From: an uncultured Eubacteriales bacterium
GTDB taxonomy: Bacteria; Bacillota; Clostridia; Oscillospirales; UBA644
Length of the DNA stretch: 64,000 bases
Assembly: GCA_934454405.1 (NCBI GenBank)
Contig: CAKSFN010000007.1
Coordinates: forward strand, 65,867-129,866
Direction of reading: 5' to 3'
Below are positions 1 through 7,572 of the stretch, in pieces. The notes below the pieces were generated by a model. The model ran no database searches, had not been told where the DNA came from, and saw only the letters and a program-made list of their open reading frames with translations. Both the position numbers and the translations under genes were made by a program. Position 1 is the first letter of the stretch; every line of letters begins with the position of its first letter.

Positions 1-805
1 CGGAAGCATAACTCCCGATGTGATATTTCCGGTTCTGCACGGTAAAAACGGCGAGGACGGAACCATTCAGGGACTGTTTGAGCTGATGAATATACCTTAT
101 GTGGGTTGCAGGGTTCTCGGATCTTCCGTATGTATGGATAAAGCGTATACGAAAATGGTTTTCGAGCATGCGGGAATCAAGCAGGTTCCGTGGGTGACGG
201 TTGAAGCCTACGATTACCGTTTTGATTCGGAAAACGTAAAGAATACGGTTGAAAAATACCTTAAATATCCCGTTTTCGTCAAGCCCTCGAATGCGGGCTC
301 ATCCGTGGGAATAACAAAATGCAGATCGAGAGATATGCTTTCAAAAGCGTTCGACGAAGCGTTTGAGATTGACCGCAGAGTGGTTGTTGAGCAGGGGATA
401 GAGAATCCGCAGGAAATTGAGGTCGCCGTTTTAGGGAACGAGGCTCCCGTCGCGTCCTGTACGGGGCGTATAATCCCAGCGAATGAGTTTTACGATTATG
501 AGGCGAAGTATTCAAGCAACGATTCAAAGCTTCTTATTCCGTCAGGCGCGGAAAACGAAGATTTTATAAAAAAAGAAGCGGTTAAAGCATACAAAGCGTG
601 TGACTGCAAGGGTATGTCGAGAGTGGATTTTCTTGTTGCAGAGGACGGCGGTATATATCTGAATGAGATAAATACCATTCCCGGATTTACGTCGATAAGC
701 ATGTATCCCAAGCTTTTCGGCGCAAGCGGACTTGAATATTCCGAACTTATCGACAGATTACTTGAGCTTGCGGTGAGCTTTTCGGAGGTAAAATGCGACA
801 GGTAA
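1..805 (+). CDS. ddl: D-alanine--D-alanine ligase, 5' truncated
   Basis: ATP-grasp ligase that joins two D-alanines for cell-wall precursor synthesis in the cytoplasm. The frame is open from base 2, so the true start lies before the window and roughly the first quarter of a normal ~350-residue Ddl is missing. Visible family landmarks are the N-terminal VIFPVLHGKNGEDGTIQG segment, the ATP-grasp stretch PVFVKPSNAGSSVGITK, and the C-terminal metal-binding NEINTIPGFTSISMYP. The next gene starts 13 bases before this stop, which implies translational coupling. Whether it is a D-Ala-D-Ala or D-Ala-D-Lac enzyme cannot be decided from what is present. Confidence 0.95.
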   Translation, partial: GSITPDVIFPVLHGKNGEDGTIQGLFELMNIPYVGCRVLGSSVCMDKAYTKMVFEHAGIKQVPWVTVEAYDYRFDSENVKNTVEKYLKYPVFVKPSNAGSSVGITKCRSRDMLSKAFDEAFEIDRRVVVEQGIENPQEIEVAVLGNEAPVASCTGRIIPANEFYDYEAKYSSNDSKLLIPSGAENEDFIKKEAVKAYKACDCKGMSRVDFLVAEDGGIYLNEINTIPGFTSISMYPKLFGASGLEYSELIDRLLELAVSFSEVKCDR

Positions 806-1212
806 GCCTGAATATCCGCTCCCTTCGCGACGGAACGGAGACAACAAATATCTATACCATCGCTTCGATGAAAAAGAAAAAGGACGCTTATGATTTCGTG
901 TTTGACAGCCCCGATGAAAAGGCGTTTGATGCGAAAAAACTGCGCTTGTCCGTAAACAGCAGCGGCTTGTCCCTTCGCGCCGACGGCACGTCCCGGCTTG
1001 CGGATATTGTTCTTGAAAAGGGCAAAAAGCATTATTGTTATTTTCGCAAAAGCGACGATACCGAAGCCTTGACCGTCGGGATAGATACATATCGCGTAAC
1101 TTCGGATATGTCCGACGACGGCGGAAGCATTGAAGTTGAGTTTTATATGGATCATAACTGTTCGGGAACGAGTAAGAATTTGATGAAGGTGACCGTCAGG
1201 CCGAAAGCATGA
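793..1212 (+). CDS. DUF1934 domain protein
   Basis: A 139-residue protein matching the DUF1934 (YwiB-like) family, small beta-barrel proteins of unknown function. In many Firmicutes this gene sits immediately before argS, as it does here. The sequence alternates short beta-type segments with charged turns and ends in a strand containing FYMDHNCSGTSKNLMKVTV. No signal peptide or membrane segment is seen. It overlaps ddl by 13 bases and is followed 10 bases later by argS, so the three probably form one transcript. Family assignment is by recognition of sequence and synteny; function is unknown. Confidence 0.75.
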   Translation: MRQVSLNIRSLRDGTETTNIYTIASMKKKKDAYDFVFDSPDEKAFDAKKLRLSVNSSGLSLRADGTSRLADIVLEKGKKHYCYFRKSDDTEALTVGIDTYRVTSDMSDDGGSIEVEFYMDHNCSGTSKNLMKVTVRPKA

Positions 1213-1222
1213 GAGGTTGTAA

Positions 1223-2893
1223 ATGGATTTTTTTAAGCAGGTAAAAGAAAAAATAACGGCGAATGTAAACGCCGCAATCGAAAAAGCGCAGGCAGACGGC
1301 GCGCTGCCGCAGACGGAAAAATATGATTTTACGGTTGAGATCCCGAAAGATGCGTCTTTCGGTGATTTTGCGACCAATGCCGCTATGCTCGGGGCGAGAG
1401 TTTTCAGAAAAGCACCGCAGCAGATAGCGAAAGAAATTGTGGACAGGCTTCCGTCCGATTCATGGTTTTCCGAGGTGTCTGTCGCAGGCGCTTTTATTAA
1501 CTTTAAGCTCAGCCCCGAATTTTCAAAATCTGTTGTTGACGGCATACTCCGTAAGGGTGAAAACTACGGAAAAAGCGATTTCGGACAGGGTAAAAAGGTT
1601 CTTGTTGAATTTGTTTCCGCAAATCCGACGGGACCTATGCATATAGGAAATGCGCGCGGCGGCGCAAACGGCGACTGCCTCGCTTCCATTCTTAACTTTG
1701 CGGGATATAAAGCGGACAGAGAGTTTTATGTCAACGATGCGGGAAATCAGATCGAAAAATTCGGTTTGAGCCTCTCTCTGCGTTACCTTCAATTATATAA
1801 AGAAGGCATTGAAATGCCTGAGGATTCTTACCACGGCGAAGACATCGTCGATCACGCAAAGGCTTTTGCGGAGATTTACGGCGACAAATATGTTGAAGCG
1901 GACGATGCCGAGCGTAAAAAGGCTCTCGTCGATTTCGCGCTCCCGAAAAACGTGGAAGCGCTTGAACGCGATCTGAAAAAATACCGTATCATATATGACC
2001 GCTGGTTCAGAGAAAGCGAGCTTTACAAGAACGGACAGGCTCAAAAAGTTGTTGAAATGCTTACCGAATCGGGCTATACCTACGAGCAGGAGGGTGCGGT
2101 TTGGTTCAAAGCGACCGAATTCGGTTGTGAAAAAGACTTCGTCCTCGTTCGCTCAAACGGGCTTTACACATACGTTGTTCCCGATATCGCGTACCATTAC
2201 AACAAACTTGTCACACGCGGATATGACAAAGCGATAGACGTTCTCGGCGCTGACCATCACGGCTATGTTCCGAGACTTAAAGGCGCGCTTACCGCGCTCG
2301 GAGTTGACGCATCAAAGCTCGATGCCGTTATTATTCAGATGGTTCGTCTTATTAAGGACGGAGAGGTTACCAAGCAAAGCAAACGTTCGGGCAAAGCGAT
2401 AACGCTTGTGACTTTGCTTGAAGAAGTTCCGATAGATGCGGCGCGTTTCTTTTTCAATATGCGCGAGCCGAATTCTCATTTCGATTTTGATCTTGACCTT
2501 GCGGTTTCGCAGACGAATCAAAACCCCGTTTACTATGTTCAGTACGCGCACGCGCGTATATGCAGCATTTTGGCTGGATTGAACGAAGAAAAAGTACCGT
2601 GTGACCGCGAATGCACATCGGCGCTCGGCGAACCTCAGGAAAAAGCACTTGTCAAACAGCTTGCTCTGTTTACAGGAGAGGTTGTCCGGGCAGCGCAGAG
2701 CTATGATATTTCGCTTATGACCAAATACGCGGTAGATCTTTCGTCCTCTTTCCACAGCTTTTACAACGGATGCCGTGTCAAATGCGAAGAATCCGATAAG
2801 ATGTACGCGCGAATCGCTCTGATAAAGGCGGTAAAACAAACGCTCGAAAATGTTCTCGGAATAATCAAAGTCAGCGCGCCGGAGCATATGTGA
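1223..2893 (+). CDS. argS: arginyl-tRNA synthetase
   Basis: Class I aminoacyl-tRNA synthetase charging tRNA-Arg. The 556-residue length is normal. The N-terminal tRNA-recognition domain covers roughly residues 1-115. The HIGH-type motif appears as PMHIGN at residues 138-143. The KMSKS-type loop is degenerate, KQSKRSG, within EVTKQSKRSGKAITL, as is common in ArgRS. The C-terminal part is the helical anticodon-binding domain (SFHSFYNGCRV). A ribosome binding site, GAGAGG, lies upstream of the ATG. The stop overlaps the next start (TGATG). Confidence 0.97.
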   Translation: MDFFKQVKEKITANVNAAIEKAQADGALPQTEKYDFTVEIPKDASFGDFATNAAMLGARVFRKAPQQIAKEIVDRLPSDSWFSEVSVAGAFINFKLSPEFSKSVVDGILRKGENYGKSDFGQGKKVLVEFVSANPTGPMHIGNARGGANGDCLASILNFAGYKADREFYVNDAGNQIEKFGLSLSLRYLQLYKEGIEMPEDSYHGEDIVDHAKAFAEIYGDKYVEADDAERKKALVDFALPKNVEALERDLKKYRIIYDRWFRESELYKNGQAQKVVEMLTESGYTYEQEGAVWFKATEFGCEKDFVLVRSNGLYTYVVPDIAYHYNKLVTRGYDKAIDVLGADHHGYVPRLKGALTALGVDASKLDAVIIQMVRLIKDGEVTKQSKRSGKAITLVTLLEEVPIDAARFFFNMREPNSHFDFDLDLAVSQTNQNPVYYVQYAHARICSILAGLNEEKVPCDRECTSALGEPQEKALVKQLALFTGEVVRAAQSYDISLMTKYAVDLSSSFHSFYNGCRVKCEESDKMYARIALIKAVKQTLENVLGIIKVSAPEHM

Positions 2894-3378
2894 TGTACGA
2901 GCGCAGATTTATGCTTCGCGCCATAAAATGCGCGGAAAAGGCGTGCGCGATTGATGATGTTCCCGTCGGCTGTGTTATCGTTCACGACGGCAAGGTCATA
3001 GCTTCGGGCTACAACAGGCGCGAAAACGACAAAAATGCTTTGAAACACGCCGAAATAACGGCGATAAACCGCGCCTGTAAAAAACTCGGCGGCTGGCGGC
3101 TTATCGACTGCGATATGTACGTTACGCTCGAGCCGTGTACAATGTGCGGCGGCGCGATTATGAATTCGAGAATAAAGAATGTTTATGTCGGGCTTCACGA
3201 TGAAAAATCGGGAGCTTTCGGCAGCGTTTGCGACTTGTCCAAAATGGGTTTGAACCATAAGGTAAACGTCGAATTCGGCTATGAAGAAGAGAAGTGCTAC
3301 GAACTCCTCCATGAATATTTTCTGAAACTTCGCGAACTGCGGAAGAAAAAGAAAAAAATTACGAAAAGTCAGTCGTAA
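2893..3378 (+). CDS. tadA: tRNA-specific adenosine deaminase
   Basis: Zinc-dependent deaminase family; the likely role is A-to-I editing at the wobble base of tRNA-Arg(ACG). Zinc ligands are visible as HAE (KHAEITAI) and PCTMC (LEPCTMCGGAI), and the motif order matches TadA. About 161 residues, normal for the family. I place the start at the ATG at 2893, which overlaps the argS stop as TGATG; a GTG three bases upstream is also in frame. Being coupled to argS fits a role in arginine decoding. A generic nucleoside deaminase is the only realistic alternative. The C-terminus is unusually Lys-rich. Confidence 0.88.
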   Translation: MYERRFMLRAIKCAEKACAIDDVPVGCVIVHDGKVIASGYNRRENDKNALKHAEITAINRACKKLGGWRLIDCDMYVTLEPCTMCGGAIMNSRIKNVYVGLHDEKSGAFGSVCDLSKMGLNHKVNVEFGYEEEKCYELLHEYFLKLRELRKKKKKITKSQS

Positions 3379-3403
3379 AATCCACATTTTCGTATGTTTA
3401 CCA

Positions 3404-3432
3404 TTGACTTTTAACTATAAATTTGATATAAT
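3404..3432 (+). promoter_or_regulatory. sigma-A-type promoter for the SorE-like gene
   Basis: TTGACT at 3404-3409 and TATAAT at 3427-3432 are separated by exactly 17 bases, in an AT-rich gap after tadA. The GGAGGT ribosome binding site at 3451-3456 follows and the ATG is at 3465. This separates the dehydrogenase cluster from the argS operon. Confidence 0.85.
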
Positions 3433-3464
3433 TTATATATATAATTATACGGAGGTATTTTCCA

Positions 3465-4733
3465 ATGTTGAACAAGGCTGTAAGACTTTACGGCAAGAAC
3501 GACCTCAGACTCGACGAATTCGAACTTCCCGAAATCAAAGACGACGAGATTCTTGCAAAAGTCGTATCCGACAGTATTTGTATGTCTTCTCATAAAGCGG
3601 CGATGCAGGGCGCGGATCACAAACGTGTTCCCAACAATATCGCCGAGGAACCCATTATCATCGGTCACGAATTTTGCGGCGAAATTATGAAAGTCGGCGC
3701 AAAATGGCAGGACAAGTTCAAGGCGGGCGAGAAATTCTCCATTCAGCCGGCAATGAACCTTCCGAACGACCCCTATGCCGCTCCCGGTTATTCTTTCAGA
3801 TACATCGGCGGCGATTCCCAGTATATCGTTATCCCCGCTTGCGTTATGGAAAGCAACTGCCTGCTTGATTATGCGGGTGAAGCGTTCTTCTACGGTTCGC
3901 TTGCGGAGCCGATGAGCTGTATCGTCGGCGGCTATCACGCAAACTATCACACAACGCAGGGCTCTTATGTTCACTCCATGGGTATCGTTGAGGGCGGTTC
4001 TCTCGCTCTCCTTGCAAGCGCAGGTCCCATGGGTATGGGCGCAATAGACTACGCCATGCATTGCGACAGAAGACCGTCTCTTCTTGTTGTTACGGACATT
4101 GACACCGCAAGACTTGAAAGAGCCGCGTCCATCTTCACTGTTGAAGACGCAGCAAAGAACGGCGTAAAGCTTATGTATGTCAACACCGCCGAGCAGGATG
4201 ATCCCGTTGCGTACCTGAAGAGCCTTACTCCCGACGGTAAAGGCTTCAACGATGTTTTTGCTTTTGCTCCCGTTAAGGCTGTTGTTGAACAGGCTGACGC
4301 TATTCTTGCAAAAGACGGATGTCTGAACTTCTTTGCGGGTCCGACCAAGACGGACTTCTCCGCGATGTTCAACTTCTACAACGTGCATTACAGTTCCACC
4401 CACGTTGTCGGAACCAGCGGCGGCAATACGGACGATATGAAAGAGTCTCTTAAACTTATGGAGACCGGAACCATTAACCCTGCGGCGATGATAACTCATA
4501 TCGGCGGTCTTAACGCGGTTGTCGAAACGACGATCAATCTTGACAAGATCCCCGGCGGCAAAAAGCTCATTTACACACATAAAAATATCCCGTTGACCGC
4601 TATTGCCGATTTTGAAGATGTCGGAAAGCACGATCCGTTCTTTGCGGAGCTCGCGAAAATAACGAAGGCTCATAACGGTTTGTGGTGCGCGGAAGCGGAG
4701 AAATACCTGCTTGCAAACGCAAAAGAAATATGA
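3465..4733 (+). CDS. SorE-like medium-chain dehydrogenase/reductase
   Basis: A 422-residue medium-chain dehydrogenase closest in feel to L-sorbose-1-phosphate reductase (SorE). The N-terminal GroES-like domain holds GHEFCGEI, the usual site of a catalytic-zinc ligand and its neighbour, and SICMSSHKAA. The C-terminal Rossmann half holds GPMGMGAIDYAM. The four-cysteine structural zinc lobe of classical alcohol dehydrogenases is absent, as in SorE. No sorbose phosphotransferase genes are nearby. Instead it precedes genes for a 2-oxo acid dehydrogenase complex, separated from them by a hairpin. Likely substrate: a sugar phosphate, polyol or hydroxy acid; the actual one is unknown. Confidence 0.8.
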   Translation: MLNKAVRLYGKNDLRLDEFELPEIKDDEILAKVVSDSICMSSHKAAMQGADHKRVPNNIAEEPIIIGHEFCGEIMKVGAKWQDKFKAGEKFSIQPAMNLPNDPYAAPGYSFRYIGGDSQYIVIPACVMESNCLLDYAGEAFFYGSLAEPMSCIVGGYHANYHTTQGSYVHSMGIVEGGSLALLASAGPMGMGAIDYAMHCDRRPSLLVVTDIDTARLERAASIFTVEDAAKNGVKLMYVNTAEQDDPVAYLKSLTPDGKGFNDVFAFAPVKAVVEQADAILAKDGCLNFFAGPTKTDFSAMFNFYNVHYSSTHVVGTSGGNTDDMKESLKLMETGTINPAAMITHIGGLNAVVETTINLDKIPGGKKLIYTHKNIPLTAIADFEDVGKHDPFFAELAKITKAHNGLWCAEAEKYLLANAKEI

Positions 4734-4740
4734 TTTTAAC

Positions 4741-4776
4741 GGTACAGGGGAGCGGAAACGGTCCTCTGTACCCGTT
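4741..4776 (+). terminator. hairpin between SorE-like gene and E2
   Basis: GGTACAGGGGA (4741-4751) pairs with TCCTCTGTACC (4762-4772), 11 pairs with one G-U, followed by CGTTTT. It could be a weak terminator or an attenuator that sets different levels for the dehydrogenase and the complex genes. No separate strong promoter is obvious before E2. Confidence 0.55.
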
Positions 4777-4810
4777 TTCATAAAAAATAATTCATTAAGG
4801 AAGTGATTTT

Positions 4811-6160
4811 ATGGCAACACCTGTAATTATGCCGAGACAGGGACAGTCTGTTGAAAGCTGTATCATTACGAAATGGCATAAACATAAGGGCGATGCCGTA
4901 GCGGTCGGCGATATCCTTTTCTCTTATGAGACGGATAAAGCCGCTTTCGACGAGGAGGCTACGGTCGCCGGCACGCTGCTTGAAACGTTCTTCGAAGAGG
5001 GAGACGACGTTGAGTGTCTTCTGAACGTCTGCGTTATCGGTAACGAGGGCGAAGATGTTTCTCAGTTCAGACCTCAGGGCGCCGCTCAGGAAGAGCCCTC
5101 CGCGCCCGCTGCGGAAGTAAAGAAAGATGAACCCTCCGCGCCCGTTGCGGTTGCGGAACCCGCCGCAAAGGACGAGGCTGCCGAAGGCTTTGTTAAGATT
5201 TCTCCGAGAGCGAAGGCTCTTGCGCAGAAACAGTCCCTCGATTACAGATATGCCGTTCCGACCGGACCGGACGGAAGAATTATCGAAAGAGACGTCAGAG
5301 CTCTTGCCGAAAGCGGTATAGGCGCAACGCCCGCCGCAATGAACGGTTATCTCGGTCTTGACGCAAAAGTTGACGGCACCGGTATCGGCGGCAGAGTTCG
5401 CGTTTCCGATCTTACCGCTCCCTCCGCACCCGCTCAGGCTGCGCAGACCGCAGCATCCGACGTTCCCGAGTTTGTTGAAGAAAAACTCCCGAACATCAGA
5501 AAAGTTATCGCAAAATCCATGCACAAGTCCCTTTCCGAGATGGCTCAGCTTACACTCAACACGTCATTCGACGCAACCGAGATCTCCGCATTCAGAGCCA
5601 AAGTCAAGGAAAACAAAGACGCGCTCGGCTTTGCGAACATTACGCTTAACGATATCATCCTCTTTGCCGTTGCGAAGACGCTCCCCGCTTTCCGCGAACT
5701 GAACGCGCACTTCTACGACGACAAGATGGTATTCTTCAATCATGTCAACCTCGGTATTGCCGTTGACACACCGAGAGGTCTTATGGTTCCGACCGTATTC
5801 AAGGCGGAAACTCTGTCTCTGAACGACCTCTCCAAGGCTGCAAAGGCGGTTATCACCGACGCTCAGAACGGTTCTATCAACCCCGATCTTCTCACCGGCG
5901 GCTCGTTCACCGTTACCAACCTCGGCGCGATGGGAATTGAATCCTTCACTCCCGTTATCAACCCGCCGCAGACCGGTATTCTCGGTGTTGACACCATCAC
6001 GACGAAAGTCAAGGTCGTAAACGGTCAACTCGTTCCTTACAAGGCGATGGGACTTTCTCTTACGTTCGACCACAGAGCGCTTGACGGCGCACCCGCCGCG
6101 AAATTCCTGCAAGCGCTTTGCAAGAACCTTGAGAACTTCTCGCTTCTTCTTGCGAAATAG
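4811..6160 (+). CDS. 2-oxo acid dehydrogenase complex E2, dihydrolipoyl acyltransferase
   Basis: Core acyltransferase (449 residues) of a pyruvate-dehydrogenase-type complex. Domain order: one lipoyl domain, residues 1-80, with the lipoyl-lysine motif ETDKA (Lys43); an Ala/Pro/Glu linker; a peripheral-subunit-binding motif at about 131-165 (SPRAKALAQKQ through GPDGRIIERDVRAL); a second partial motif at about 173-201 (TPAAM through GTGIGGRVRVSDL); and the catalytic domain, about 215-449, with DHRALDG (His421, Asp425). The doubled subunit-binding motif is unusual. The substrate is not determined by sequence. E3 follows 12 bases downstream, so E2, E3 and E1 are co-transcribed. Confidence 0.92.
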   Translation: MATPVIMPRQGQSVESCIITKWHKHKGDAVAVGDILFSYETDKAAFDEEATVAGTLLETFFEEGDDVECLLNVCVIGNEGEDVSQFRPQGAAQEEPSAPAAEVKKDEPSAPVAVAEPAAKDEAAEGFVKISPRAKALAQKQSLDYRYAVPTGPDGRIIERDVRALAESGIGATPAAMNGYLGLDAKVDGTGIGGRVRVSDLTAPSAPAQAAQTAASDVPEFVEEKLPNIRKVIAKSMHKSLSEMAQLTLNTSFDATEISAFRAKVKENKDALGFANITLNDIILFAVAKTLPAFRELNAHFYDDKMVFFNHVNLGIAVDTPRGLMVPTVFKAETLSLNDLSKAAKAVITDAQNGSINPDLLTGGSFTVTNLGAMGIESFTPVINPPQTGILGVDTITTKVKVVNGQLVPYKAMGLSLTFDHRALDGAPAAKFLQALCKNLENFSLLLAK

Positions 6161-6172
6161 GAGGATTGACAA

Positions 6173-7549
6173 ATGGTTTATGATCTTATCGTACTCGGCG
6201 GCGGTCCCGCAGGTTATCTTGCCGCGGAACGCGCAGGTCACGCAGGACTTGTTACCGCCGTTATCGAAAAAAGAGCGCTCGGCGGCGTTTGCCTTAACGA
6301 AGGCTGTATTCCGTCCAAATCGCTGCTTTACTGCGCGAAGGCTCTTGAATATGCAAAACACGGCGAAGCGTACGGCGTAAAAGCATCCGGCGTTTCCTAC
6401 GACCACAAGTTCGTTGTCGAAAGAAAAGACAAGGTAGTCAAACAGCTTGTTGCGGGTATCGGTGCGGCTATGAAAGCCAACAAAGTCACCGTTATCGAAG
6501 GCGTCGGCAAAATCGCGGGAAGAACTCCCGAGGGATATGCGGTTGAAGTGAACGGTGAAAAGCTGACGACGAAAAGACTTCTTATCGCAACCGGCTCCGC
6601 GCCCGTAGTTCCCCCGATCCCGGGTGTCAAAGAGGGCGTTGCGAGCGGTTTTGTTCTGACAAACAGAGAAATACTCAGCCTTGATGCCGTTCCCGAAAAA
6701 CTCGTCATTATCGGCGGCGGTGTTATCGGCCTTGAAATGGCTTCCTATTATAATAGTGTCGGAAGCAAAGTTACCGTTGTCGAAATGCTCGACAAGATAG
6801 CGGGTCCGACCGACAAAGATATTTCCAACGTTCTTCTTAAAAACTATAAGAAGAAGGGAATTGAGTTCTGCCTCGGCTGCAGAGTTACGGAAGTAACCGC
6901 AGACGCCGTTAAATATGAAAAAGACGGCAAAACGGAAACCGTTCCCGCGGACAAGGTTCTTCTTTCCATTGGCAGAAGAGCGGTCAGCGCGGACATCGGA
7001 CTTGAAACCATCGGCGTCGAAGTTGAAAGAGGCGCGATAAAGGTTGACAGATATTGCAGAACCAACGTTCCGAACGTATACGCCGCAGGCGACGTAAACG
7101 GTAAAATGATGCTTGCTCACGTTGCTTACAGAGAGTCCGAAGTTGCGATAAACAACATGCTCGGCAAAAAGGACGTTATGAGATACGAGGCTGTTCCGTC
7201 CGTAATCTACACAACTCCCGAAGTCGGCTGTGTGGGCGAGACCGAAGACAGCTGCAAGCAGAAGGGTATCGACTATGAAGTCGTTAACCTGACGATGAAA
7301 TATTCGGGCAGATATGTTGCCGAGACCGAAGGCGGTATCAACGACGGCATCTGCAAGATGATCATGGACAAGAAGTATCACAATATCATCGGCGTTCACA
7401 TGATAGGCAACTATGCGTCCGAGATAATCTACGGCGCGGTGTTTATGATTGAGAGCGAGATGAGAGTTGAAGAACTCCGTCAGATGATATTCCCGCATCC
7501 CACCGTTTGCGAGATACTTCGCGAAGGTCTTTTCCAATTCAAAGTGTAA
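6173..7549 (+). CDS. lpdA: dihydrolipoyl dehydrogenase, E3
   Basis: FAD-dependent disulfide oxidoreductase that reoxidises the lipoyl groups of E2 with NAD+. 458 residues, typical. Visible: FAD-binding GGGPAG near residue 9, the redox-active pair in GGVCLNEGCIPSKS (Cys40/Cys45), the NAD-binding IIGGGVIGLEMASYY around residue 180, and the C-terminal catalytic PHPTVCE (His442, Glu447). There is no N-terminal lipoyl domain. It lies between E2 and E1 on the same transcript. The ribosome binding site is GAGGA just before the ATG. Confidence 0.95.
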   Translation: MVYDLIVLGGGPAGYLAAERAGHAGLVTAVIEKRALGGVCLNEGCIPSKSLLYCAKALEYAKHGEAYGVKASGVSYDHKFVVERKDKVVKQLVAGIGAAMKANKVTVIEGVGKIAGRTPEGYAVEVNGEKLTTKRLLIATGSAPVVPPIPGVKEGVASGFVLTNREILSLDAVPEKLVIIGGGVIGLEMASYYNSVGSKVTVVEMLDKIAGPTDKDISNVLLKNYKKKGIEFCLGCRVTEVTADAVKYEKDGKTETVPADKVLLSIGRRAVSADIGLETIGVEVERGAIKVDRYCRTNVPNVYAAGDVNGKMMLAHVAYRESEVAINNMLGKKDVMRYEAVPSVIYTTPEVGCVGETEDSCKQKGIDYEVVNLTMKYSGRYVAETEGGINDGICKMIMDKKYHNIIGVHMIGNYASEIIYGAVFMIESEMRVEELRQMIFPHPTVCEILREGLFQFKV

Positions 7550-7572
7550 TGTAAGAAAGGGGACTATAAATT

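Noticed and set aside
3411..4781. 456-codon open frame on the minus strand opposite the SorE-like gene
   Set aside because: Antisense shadow; it runs through a promoter and a hairpin.
5564..7537. 657-codon open frame on the minus strand across E2/E3
   Set aside because: Antisense to two clear genes; no recognisable domains.
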